64,000 nt of DNA from Gilvimarinus japonicus. GTDB taxonomy: Bacteria; Pseudomonadota; Gammaproteobacteria; Pseudomonadales; Cellvibrionaceae. The notes beneath the pieces were generated by a model. That model searched no databases and was not told the origin of the DNA. It was given only the letters and a program-made list of their open reading frames with translations. Shown in pieces: positions 8,853 to 16,243 of this stretch. The stretch covers positions 3,844,001 through 3,908,000 of the forward strand of contig NZ_AP031500.1 of assembly GCF_042847215.1 (NCBI RefSeq), in the 5' to 3' direction. Each line of letters begins with the position of its first letter. Positions within the stretch are counted from its first letter, which is position 1. Made by a program: the position numbers and the translations under genes.

Positions 8853-10298
8853 ATGAATACCACTATCTTTCTCACCGCTTTAACGGTTTACATTGCCGCA
8901 CTGATTACACTCAGTATGTTTGTCTCGCGCCGCAACAAAAGCGGTGAAGACTTTTTACTCGCCGGCCGCGGTTTACCTATTTTTCTTACGATAGGCACTA
9001 CCGTGGCCACTATGGTAGGCACCGGTTCATCCATGGGAGCCGTTGGTTTTGGCTACGCTAACGGCTGGGGCGGAACACTGTACGGCATCGGTGGCGCCAT
9101 CGGTATTTTATTACTCGGCTTATGGTTTGCACCGGTGCGAGCCCTAAAATTTATGACCATGAGCGAAGAGATCTCTTACTATGTAGGCGCCAATCGCTGG
9201 GTTAAAAATATCGTTGCGGTATTAATTTTTATTGCCAGCATCGGCTGGTTGGGCGCGCATATTTTAGGCGGCGGTTTGTATCTCGCTTGGATCGCCGATA
9301 TCGACTTACAGTTAGCCAAAATTATTATCGCCGCCAGCTTTGCCATTTACGTCGTCATTGGTGGCTACAACGCGGTTGTCTGGACCGACACCTTGCAAGC
9401 CATTATTTTATTTGTCGGTTTTATTTTAATGGCACTGTTTGCCGTCGATCAGGTCGGTGGCTGGGAGACCCTAATGAACGCCCAACCGGATGCCAACGTA
9501 TCCTTTTTAGCGCTGGAGTCTATCGGGCTTGTTCATGGTCTTTCGCTTATCGCCGTTATTGCCGTGGGGGTATTGGCCACACCGTCGTTTAGGCAGCGCA
9601 TTTATTCGGCCCATAACACCAGTTCGGTGCGTAAATCGTTCTATACCTCGGGCACACTGTATTTGGCCTTCTCGGCCGTGCCTGCAATTATCGGTATGGG
9701 TGCGTACGCGCTCAACCCCGAGTTAGACAATCGCAATTTTGCCTTCCCCTACTTAGCCGCCGAGGTTTTACCCTTAGGTATTGGGGTGCTGGTGCTGATC
9801 GCCGGGCTATCGGCCACTATGTCGAGTGCCAGCTCCGATGCCATTGCCGGTGTCTCTATTTTATTGCGCGATTTATTCAGCTTAGTAACGGGTCGTATGC
9901 CCGCCCGCGATAAAGTCGTCGGTTACTCACGTGTATCACTGGTGGTGGTTATTTTTATCGCGCTGACATTTGCCTTATTGTCTGACGATATTATCGGCTA
10001 CATCACCACCATGATCGCCACTGTTATGGCCGGATTGTTTGTGTGCGGCTTACTGGGGCGGTTTTGGCCGCGCTTTAACTGGACAGGCGCGCTCGCGGCG
10101 CTCTTGGCCGCCTCCATTACCTCGCTCATCATCGCCAATTTTTACCGCGAGTTCTGGGGCAACCCCATTATCCCGGCGGTACTCGTGTCCTTTATCGCAG
10201 GCATTATGGTTACCTTGCTCACCCCACCGGATGCGCTTAACCGCGAGCAAGCACTGGCGCAACTAGAGCACGAGCGCGAGCAAATGGAATCGCTGTAA
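8853..10298 (+). CDS. Sodium:solute symporter (SSS family)
   Basis: A 481-residue inner-membrane protein with about 13 hydrophobic segments. The N-terminal TM1 and SRRNKSGEDFLLAGRGLP loop are typical of the SSS (SLC5) family, and SATMSSASSDAIAGVSILLRDLF matches the conserved sodium-binding helix. It ends with a short charged cytoplasmic tail. It is downstream of the RidA gene by about 80 bp and is the likely importer for the cluster, for example of an N-acyl-D-amino acid or an amino sugar. The substrate is inferred from context only. Confidence 0.9.
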   Translation: MNTTIFLTALTVYIAALITLSMFVSRRNKSGEDFLLAGRGLPIFLTIGTTVATMVGTGSSMGAVGFGYANGWGGTLYGIGGAIGILLLGLWFAPVRALKFMTMSEEISYYVGANRWVKNIVAVLIFIASIGWLGAHILGGGLYLAWIADIDLQLAKIIIAASFAIYVVIGGYNAVVWTDTLQAIILFVGFILMALFAVDQVGGWETLMNAQPDANVSFLALESIGLVHGLSLIAVIAVGVLATPSFRQRIYSAHNTSSVRKSFYTSGTLYLAFSAVPAIIGMGAYALNPELDNRNFAFPYLAAEVLPLGIGVLVLIAGLSATMSSASSDAIAGVSILLRDLFSLVTGRMPARDKVVGYSRVSLVVVIFIALTFALLSDDIIGYITTMIATVMAGLFVCGLLGRFWPRFNWTGALAALLAASITSLIIANFYREFWGNPIIPAVLVSFIAGIMVTLLTPPDALNREQALAQLEHEREQMESL

Positions 10299-10385
10299 TA
10301 GCGGTAACAAAGCACGGGTTTGAGCTACCGGCGTCGCAAGCGTTAAACTAGGCGCTTAGCAACGCGCCGCAACCAAGGAGCCACC

Positions 10386-10763
10386 ATGAAACCCGTCGTC
10401 GCCATCAAACGGCTATACGACAGTGCCAGCGCCCAAGATGGCATCCGCCTGTTAGTGGATCGCCTGTGGCCGCGCGGGCGCAAGCGTGAAGACTTAGATA
10501 TCGACGATTGGTATCAAGATGCCTCCCCCTCCAGTGGCCTACGCCAATGTTGGCACCGCGATGAGCTGACCCATGAGGCCTTCGCCCACGCCTACCGCCA
10601 CGAGCTGGCCAGCAACCCAGCCTGCCTTACCCCACTGCTGCGCCACGTGCGCAACGGCACCCTCACACTGCTCACCGCCAGCCGCGATCCGGCCCAGTCG
10701 CACCTGCCGATATTGCGACAATGCTTACTAGAGGCCATCGCGGAGGAAGACCGCCAGTGCTAA
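10386..10763 (+). CDS. DUF488 family protein (YeaO-like)
   Basis: A 125-residue cytoplasmic protein. It has the DUF488 opening (KRLYDSASAQDGIRLLVDRLWPRG) and the late TLLTASRDPAQSHLPIL segment where family members have a conserved aspartate. No biochemical role is established for the family. The ATG at 10386 has AAGGAG 8 bases upstream. It stands alone between the symporter and the FKBP gene. Confidence 0.85.
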   Translation: MKPVVAIKRLYDSASAQDGIRLLVDRLWPRGRKREDLDIDDWYQDASPSSGLRQCWHRDELTHEAFAHAYRHELASNPACLTPLLRHVRNGTLTLLTASRDPAQSHLPILRQCLLEAIAEEDRQC

Positions 10764-10869
10764 AACGAGCCCAGCTCGCCTACCTGTTATCAGCCATCAT
10801 CAAAGCCATAGCTGCACAGCGTCCCAACAGACGTTAAAATAACGGGCTAACACTCCTAACGGGCACCCC

Positions 10870-11295
10870 ATGAGCAACAAAAAACTCAACAAAGGCTCCT
10901 CCGGCCAAAACCGTAAAGCAGGCGAAGACTACCTAGATAAGTACCGCCAAAAAGACGGCGTGCAAGAAACCGCCAGCGGCTTGTTGTACCGAGAAGTCGA
11001 ACCCGGCAGTGGCATAGCGCCGACCGAAACCGATAGCGTTGAGGTGAATCAACGGATTCAATTAGTCGGCGGTAAAATCATCGGCGATACCTACAAAGAA
11101 GGCATACCCGACGAGTTCACCATGAAAGAAGCCATTCCCGGTATCCGCGAAGGCCTACAATTAATGCAAGAAGGCGCCCGGTTTGAATTTGTCGTGCCAC
11201 CAGAACTGGCCTGGGGCAAAAAAGGCGTGGGCAATAAAATTGGCCCCAATGCTGTATTAATTTTCGATATCCGATTGTTAAAGGTAATGTTTTAG
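10870..11295 (+). CDS. FKBP-type peptidyl-prolyl isomerase
   Basis: A 141-residue FKBP domain protein with a charged N-terminal extension (about residues 1-35) and no signal peptide, so probably a cytoplasmic folding helper. The FKBP core includes VNQRIQLVGGKIIGDTY, AIPGIREGLQLMQEGARFEFVVPPELAWG and the closing LIFDIRLLKV. The GxGxxxIGPNAVLIF part matches the usual FKBP ligand-pocket loop. The TAG stop is followed immediately by a 7-bp tandem repeat array. Confidence 0.88.
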   Translation: MSNKKLNKGSSGQNRKAGEDYLDKYRQKDGVQETASGLLYREVEPGSGIAPTETDSVEVNQRIQLVGGKIIGDTYKEGIPDEFTMKEAIPGIREGLQLMQEGARFEFVVPPELAWGKKGVGNKIGPNAVLIFDIRLLKVMF

Positions 11296-11346
11296 ACGGG
11301 CTACGGGCTACGGGCTACGGGCTACGGGCTACGGGCTACGGGCTAC
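11296..11346. repeat. 7-bp tandem repeat array (ACGGGCT, about 7 copies)
   Basis: About 7.3 perfect head-to-tail copies of ACGGGCT begin at the base after the FKBP stop codon. The unit differs by one base from the longer array at 35845-35952 (ACGGGTT), which also follows a TAG stop codon. The G-runs are on the mRNA-like strand, with four-base spacers that could form a G-quadruplex. Confidence 0.9.
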
Positions 11347-11435
11347 AAAAATAGCCTATGAGCACCATGTTAACCTTGGCGCCGCCCAACCCCGTAAATC
11401 TTTGTTAACCTCAGTTAATGTCTAATGCTTTTTGT

Positions 11436-11447
11436 GACAACGTTGTC
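11436..11447. promoter_or_regulatory. LacI-type operator palindrome upstream of the GH16-like gene
   Basis: GACAACGTTGTC is a perfect 12-bp palindrome centred on CG, the usual shape of LacI/GalR-family operators. It lies 47 bp before the start of the secreted GH16-like gene, a position suited to repression. The regulator is not identified. Confidence 0.55.
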
Positions 11448-11494
11448 TAAACTCAACAAGATAACGACTCACTCACATTACTCATGAGGTCAAA

Positions 11495-12442
11495 ATGATA
11501 AAAACATCACTCCTGTCGGGCTCGGCATTACTTTTGTCTGCACTGTGCAGCTCCGCTATCTCAGCCACTAATGAGCACGCTAATTCGTCGGTATTCTTCG
11601 ACGATTTTAGCTACCAAACCCTGGGCGCATTTTACGACAACGGCTGGAAGGCCCGCACCGAAACCGGTCACCCCGGCATTTCGGGCGCGAGCTGGTCGGC
11701 GATTGGCTTGTCGTTCCCCGACGATATTACCGGGGCAGAACATGGCGCCATCAGAATGAGCTCGGTCACCGACGGCACCGCCGCCAACACACGCCACACG
11801 CAAATTTGTCACGCCCGTAAATACCGCGAGGGCACTTACGCCGCACGCATCTTTTTTCGCGACGAGCCGACCTTTGGCCCAGATGGCGATGAAGTCATCG
11901 AAACCTTTTACGCCATTAGCCCGCTAAAAGCGCCCATGGATAAAGACTACAGCGAAACCGATTTTGAATACCTACCCAACGGCGGCTGGGGGCACCCAGA
12001 CAAACCCGCCATGTGGAGCACCACCTGGGAAACCTTCCAGCTCGAACCCTGGACCAAGGTCAACGAAAACACCCGTAGCGAGGGCAGCTACGCCGGCTGG
12101 CGCACGCTGGTATTAACCGTAATGGACAATAAAGTCCGCTACTATGTCGACGGCGAGCTATTCTCCGAACACTCCGAAAACGTCTACCCCGAAGTCGCCA
12201 TGTCCATGAACTTCAACCTCTGGTTTATGCCCAAAGGCGCCGACGGCTCACAAGGCCCGGTAGACTCGCCCGAACTGCGCGAATACCAAGAGGATATCGA
12301 CTGGGTCTACCACCGCCAAGGCGTCGCCTTAAGCACCGACCAAGTTATGGCCGAAGTCACGTCCATGCGCGATAACAAGCAAGCGTTTATCGACCGCGTG
12401 CCAGCGCACAACCCACCGCTGCCGTCACCCTGCGGTTTGTAG
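11495..12442 (+). CDS. Secreted GH16-like (laminarinase/agarase fold) protein
   Basis: A 315-residue protein with a signal peptide (about residues 1-24, cleavage after SAISA). It looks like a concanavalin-A-like jelly roll of clan GH-B. The segment YSETDFEYLP resembles the GH16 active-site pattern E-x-D-x-E, with the first Glu as nucleophile and the last as acid/base. The later FNLWFM and YYVDGELFSEH segments fit the same fold. The substrate could be a beta-1,3- or 1,4-glucan or galactan and is not readable. A LacI-type palindrome sits just upstream, consistent with sugar-controlled expression. It is monocistronic. Confidence 0.7.
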   Translation: MIKTSLLSGSALLLSALCSSAISATNEHANSSVFFDDFSYQTLGAFYDNGWKARTETGHPGISGASWSAIGLSFPDDITGAEHGAIRMSSVTDGTAANTRHTQICHARKYREGTYAARIFFRDEPTFGPDGDEVIETFYAISPLKAPMDKDYSETDFEYLPNGGWGHPDKPAMWSTTWETFQLEPWTKVNENTRSEGSYAGWRTLVLTVMDNKVRYYVDGELFSEHSENVYPEVAMSMNFNLWFMPKGADGSQGPVDSPELREYQEDIDWVYHRQGVALSTDQVMAEVTSMRDNKQAFIDRVPAHNPPLPSPCGL

Positions 12443-12773
12443 TCACCAAGCGCCGGTGGGCCATCAGGCCCTCCGGCTGCCTCAATACAGCCGTGATCTT
12501 TGATAGCGGCGATCATACTCGTGACCTGTGAACGACTTGAGGCTGGAGATAGCAGCCCACAGGGCCTCATGCCGAAGAAACTGCAGAATATCGACACACA
12601 TTCGCTAGCAAAGCCTTATATGTCGAACAGTTAAAAAATATAAACATGAGAAGGCGTACCGATTAGCCGTACAGGTCATGGATACCTACGCACTGCTATG
12701 CTGTTACTAGTCAGGCTATCGAGGCAGTACCCTACCTTTCTGCCCTCAAGGCCTACAAATCATCACCAAAATA
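12443..12773. other. Non-coding stretch before the AbiE-like genes
   Basis: No convincing gene is seen here. A GC-rich hairpin (GCCGG...CCGGC with an inner GGGCC/GGCCC) at 12452-12477 follows the GH16-like gene but has no T-run. Base composition shifts to AT-rich from about 12600, which may mark the left edge of the accessory island. Confidence 0.5.
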
Positions 12774-12857
12774 GTAATGTTATGTACACCTTAATTGCCA
12801 CCTCAGCCCCAAAGGTCTACACTAAACAACCTAAACGGTAATATTATGTAGACCTTT
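12774..12857 (+). promoter_or_regulatory. AbiE-type promoter/operator with direct and inverted repeats
   Basis: A 20-bp element beginning GTAATGTTATGTA (12774-12793) recurs with few changes at 12838-12857, 64 bp downstream, where it ends exactly at the start codon. AAAGGTCTAC at 12811-12820 is a perfect inverted copy of GTAGACCTTT at 12848-12857. A possible promoter is TCTACA (12816-12821), a 17-bp spacer and TAATAT (12839-12844), lying inside the repeats. This layout fits autorepression as described for AbiEi antitoxins. There is no Shine-Dalgarno sequence, so the transcript may be nearly leaderless. Confidence 0.6.
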
Positions 12858-13382
12858 ATGGCGAAGTCAGACACACTGCTCAGCGTTTTGGCCAAATCTG
12901 TAAAGGCTGGTGGCGGCATTCATAGTGCTTCAGAGCTAGCCTTTATGTTGGGGGAGCCTTGCACTCCGACGTTTATCAAATTTCTGGCCGACAGGGTTAA
13001 AAAGGGGCAGCTGAGAAGAGTCGCGAGAGGCTTATACGAAAGCACGCTTACGCCGCCAGCGCCCGACACCGCGATTTACAAAATCATCAAAAAGCTGCGA
13101 AGCGGCGTGCTCAATTATATTAGCCTCGAAAGTCAGTTAAGCCATACCGGTGATATTTCACAAGTGGTTATGGATCGGGTCACCGTTATCACTAAAGGGC
13201 GAAGTGGCACCTTTACCACGCCCTACGGAGTCATTGAGCTTACCCACACTAAAAAGCCTATTGCGCAGCTTGCACCCAACTTGTATTTTGACCCCGATAT
13301 TAAAATGTATCGGGCGACCACCGAGCAAGCGATGGCCGACCTGAAACACTGTCAGCGCAACCTGCATATGCTGGCCCGGTAA
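12858..13382 (+). CDS. AbiEi-like type IV antitoxin / transcriptional regulator (DUF6088-like)
   Basis: A 174-residue protein with an N-terminal winged-helix region (about residues 1-65; SASELAFMLG, LADRVKKGQLRRVARGLYES) and a C-terminal domain with NYISLESQLSHTGDISQ. It matches the AbiEi/DUF6088 type of antitoxin found before AbiEii toxins. The family represses its own operon and antagonises the toxin without a stable complex. It is followed after 15 bp by the AbiEii-like gene. The repeats directly before its ATG are the likely operator. Confidence 0.8.
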   Translation: MAKSDTLLSVLAKSVKAGGGIHSASELAFMLGEPCTPTFIKFLADRVKKGQLRRVARGLYESTLTPPAPDTAIYKIIKKLRSGVLNYISLESQLSHTGDISQVVMDRVTVITKGRSGTFTTPYGVIELTHTKKPIAQLAPNLYFDPDIKMYRATTEQAMADLKHCQRNLHMLAR

Positions 13383-13397
13383 TACCAAGAGAGTCAT

Positions 13398-14285
13398 ATG
13401 CTAAAACAACAAATCCGCCACATTGTTCAAGCAAACCCAGACTACGCCTCTGTCACCCCAGTGATAGAGAAAGAGATCCTGCACCACGACATTATGGATG
13501 TATTGATCAAACACGGCGCAATGCAGCGGCTTACCTTTATTGGCGGCACATCACTGCGAATGTGTTACAACAGTGCGCGCCTATCCGAAGATCTTGATTT
13601 TAACGGCGGACATGATTTTAAGCCGGCGGATTTCAATGGTTTAGAGTCTGAGATCCAAACCTATATCCAAAACAAGTATGAAACCGACGTATGGGTAAAT
13701 AAACCGGCAGACGACACACAGGGTGATACGGCGTCGTGGAAAATCAGCATTATTAAAGAGGCAAACCGCCCAGACTTACCTCGGCAAAAAATGCATATTG
13801 ATGTATGTGCAATCCCATCATTCGATATAGAAAAAAGGCCACTGCTGAATCATTACAATATTGTCGTGCCCACAGAGGGGATTTTGGTTCCGGTGCAATC
13901 TCTGCAAGAAATATTGGCCGACAAATTTATTGCGCTAGCCTATCGCGCCAGAAGAATAAAACCCCGTGATATTTGGGATATTGTCTGGATCAAACAGCGT
14001 GGCGTTGAGCTGTCAAAAGAGCTGGTTGACAAAAAGTTAGCGGCCAGACACAAGCAATCAGACGACTTTCGTCAAGCCCTTACCATTCAACTGGCTAAGC
14101 TAACGCAAGATGATGAAGTACATGACGATTTCAATATGGAGATGAGCCGCTTTATTCCCAAGAAAATCAAAGAAAGGACTCTGGATAACCCAGAATATTG
14201 GGCGTACGTACAGGAAGAAGTCAGCGCTACGGCCTCTGTATTGCTCAATGACAGCGCACCAAAAAACAAGTTTGATATGGGGTAG
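13398..14285 (+). CDS. AbiEii/AbiGii-family nucleotidyltransferase toxin
   Basis: A 295-residue toxin of the DNA polymerase beta-like nucleotidyltransferase superfamily. The active-site pattern is present: FIGGTSLRMCYNSARLSEDLDF contains the GGTSL turn and the D-x-D-like acidic pair, and KFIALAYRARRIKPRDIWDIVWI contains the downstream conserved Asp and Lys region. AbiEii toxins modify nucleic acids (tRNA in studied cases) and stop growth or abort phage infection. It is paired with the AbiEi-like gene upstream. The gene is AT-richer than the core flanks. Confidence 0.88.
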   Translation: MLKQQIRHIVQANPDYASVTPVIEKEILHHDIMDVLIKHGAMQRLTFIGGTSLRMCYNSARLSEDLDFNGGHDFKPADFNGLESEIQTYIQNKYETDVWVNKPADDTQGDTASWKISIIKEANRPDLPRQKMHIDVCAIPSFDIEKRPLLNHYNIVVPTEGILVPVQSLQEILADKFIALAYRARRIKPRDIWDIVWIKQRGVELSKELVDKKLAARHKQSDDFRQALTIQLAKLTQDDEVHDDFNMEMSRFIPKKIKERTLDNPEYWAYVQEEVSATASVLLNDSAPKNKFDMG

Positions 14286-14642
14286 TGATATAATTTCAAA
14301 GCCATTGCTCTGTGGCAGGTGAGGACTAAAATAGACCCAACGCGATGCTAGCTGATCTTCGGCTGTTGATGGTGGTTTTTTAGGGGTGAGAAGTAAGTGA
14401 TGGCTACGTATAGGTGGCGGGGAGCTAGTTGATTGGTTGCGGTGGTTCTCGGAATTTGGTTTCAGATGTCGGAAAACGGATGAGATATTGAAATAACTGA
14501 AAGATGTGTCGATGGCATGTACATTAAAACAATGCGGTTATTTCGGTTCTGAGGTCTGTCTTCGTCTCAAAATATAATTTCTTGAGGCAACGAAGGAAGT
14601 CAGTTTTCGTATCAAATACTTGCTCTGTATCGCAATAAATAT
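14286..14642. other. Non-coding stretch between AbiE pair and methyltransferase
   Basis: No credible coding region, repeat or RNA gene is recognised in these about 360 bp. The stretch separates two independent accessory modules. Its 3' end leads into the methyltransferase promoter. Confidence 0.5.
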
Positions 14643-14692
14643 TTGATTACATAAAGTTGCTTGGTATGATTCAGCCTTCAAAATATTAGGAT
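14643..14692 (+). promoter_or_regulatory. Probable promoter and RBS of the methyltransferase gene
   Basis: TTGATT (14643-14648) and TATGAT (14665-14670) are separated by 16 bp and resemble a sigma-70 promoter. AGGAT at 14688-14692 lies 6 bases before the ATG at 14699 and serves as ribosome binding site. Confidence 0.55.
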
Positions 14693-14698
14693 CCATAA

Positions 14699-16243
14699 AT
14701 GTCTACGAGAAAAACTTTAGTTATTGATTTATTTGCCGGCCCCGGAGGCTTAGGTGAAGGCATCTCGTCATGTAAAGACAAAAATGGCAATTATCTTTTT
14801 GAAATTGGCGTTTCAGTAGAAAAGGAGATCTCAGCACACACAACGCTAACTACCCGGGCCTTTTACCGGAAAATAAAAGACAACTCTACGGCTCTGAAGA
14901 ACTACTTTTCCTATTTAGATGGCTCTATTTCTCGACAAGAACTATTCAACTTGTATCCAGAAGAGTCACAAAGAACGATAGAAGAAACACTGAATGAACC
15001 AAGAGCACTAGGTGAAGATAACGATCTAATTCATAAAAGAATCGCTGATCTAGTTAAAAAGCATGAAGGGCCGAAAATAGTCATCGGCGGCCCTCCTTGC
15101 CAAGCTTATTCTCTTGCAGGCCGGTCTCGTAATGCAGGAATAGAAGGCTATAAATCTGAAGATGATCACAGAAATTATTTATACTTAGAATACTTAAAAG
15201 TACTTTGCATCGCACAGCCAGAAGTTTTTGTTATGGAGAATGTTCGTGGGATTTTGTCCGCCAAAGTCAATGGCGAGGTGATATTTCCTAAAATCCTTGA
15301 AGACCTTAGCTCCCCAGGTCGTGTTACGAAAAAGAAAGGCATTAAAGGGTATAAAATATATTCACTTGCGACAGAAGCGGAAGATCCACTAAACCCGTCG
15401 CACCCCAACTCTTCCGATTATCTTATTCGCTCAGAGCTCTACGGAATACCACAGGCAAGGCACAGGGTTATATTGCTAGGTGTTCGTGACGACATTACGA
15501 AAACACCTAAAACGTTAAAGTCTGCCGATAAGCTAGTAACTGTGGATCAAGTTATTTCTGACTTACCTGCTTTGAGAAGTGGACTCTCAAAACGAAAAGA
15601 TGTAACTGTAGACTGGGAAAAAACAGTTCGGAAACACGAAAAGAGGTTAACGGAAATTCTTTACAAGAAATTTGATACTGACGCCGTTAAAAATATTGAA
15701 CTAAAGCCAATAAGAAATCTAAAGCGAAAGGAAAAAAATCCTCATTTAAAGTCGACTATAAAAGCTCCTAGAGGTTTGAAATCTTGGTATCGTTCAAAAG
15801 CACCTAAGATCGTTCTCAACCATGACACACGAGGGCACATAGAGAGTGACCTTTTACGTTACGCTTTTAGTGCTGCCTATACAAAACTCAGTGGCGGAAC
15901 CTCACCTAAGGCACGAGACTTCCCTGCAGTATTAGCGCCAAAACATGAAAACTGGAACAGCGGTTCGCATGCAGATCGGTTTAGAACGCAAGCTGCGAAC
16001 AAACCGTCTACCACAGTTACCAGCCACATCTCAAAAGATGGCCATTACTTTATCCACTATGATCCGAGACAGTGCCGAAGCTTAACCGTCCGTGAAGTAG
16101 CTCGTTTACAGACGTTTCCAGACAATTATTTTTTTGAAGGAAATCGTACGCAACAGTACGTTCAAGTGGGCAATGCCGTGCCACCATTTTTGGCACAGCA
16201 GATTGGTGTGATCGTAATGGAACTGCTCAGTCGAAGCGAATGA
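14699..16243 (+). CDS. C5 cytosine-specific DNA methyltransferase
   Basis: A 514-residue m5C methyltransferase that transfers methyl from S-adenosylmethionine to cytosine in a specific DNA site. Motifs appear in order: I, DLFAGPGGLGEG (10-21); IV, GGPPCQAYS with catalytic C134; VI, ENVRG (about 180); VIII, QARHRV; IX, RSLTVREVARLQTFPD; X, QVGNAVPP. The region between VIII and IX, about 180 residues, holds the target-recognition part; the sequence specificity cannot be read. It is AT-richer than the core genes. Its end overlaps the receiver-like gene on the other strand by 17 bp. It is probably the modification arm of the neighbouring module. Confidence 0.95.
   Translation: MSTRKTLVIDLFAGPGGLGEGISSCKDKNGNYLFEIGVSVEKEISAHTTLTTRAFYRKIKDNSTALKNYFSYLDGSISRQELFNLYPEESQRTIEETLNEPRALGEDNDLIHKRIADLVKKHEGPKIVIGGPPCQAYSLAGRSRNAGIEGYKSEDDHRNYLYLEYLKVLCIAQPEVFVMENVRGILSAKVNGEVIFPKILEDLSSPGRVTKKKGIKGYKIYSLATEAEDPLNPSHPNSSDYLIRSELYGIPQARHRVILLGVRDDITKTPKTLKSADKLVTVDQVISDLPALRSGLSKRKDVTVDWEKTVRKHEKRLTEILYKKFDTDAVKNIELKPIRNLKRKEKNPHLKSTIKAPRGLKSWYRSKAPKIVLNHDTRGHIESDLLRYAFSAAYTKLSGGTSPKARDFPAVLAPKHENWNSGSHADRFRTQAANKPSTTVTSHISKDGHYFIHYDPRQCRSLTVREVARLQTFPDNYFFEGNRTQQYVQVGNAVPPFLAQQIGVIVMELLSRSE

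Noticed and set aside
1980..10298. Plain chitin/GlcNAc utilisation operon
   Set aside because: No nagA, nagB, nagK or chitinase is present; the enzymes instead point to D-amino acid chemistry.
12443..12600. Minus-strand 96-residue ORF overlapping the GH16-like 3' end
   Set aside because: No ribosome site, cysteine- and arginine-rich shadow composition, and overlap with a well-supported gene.
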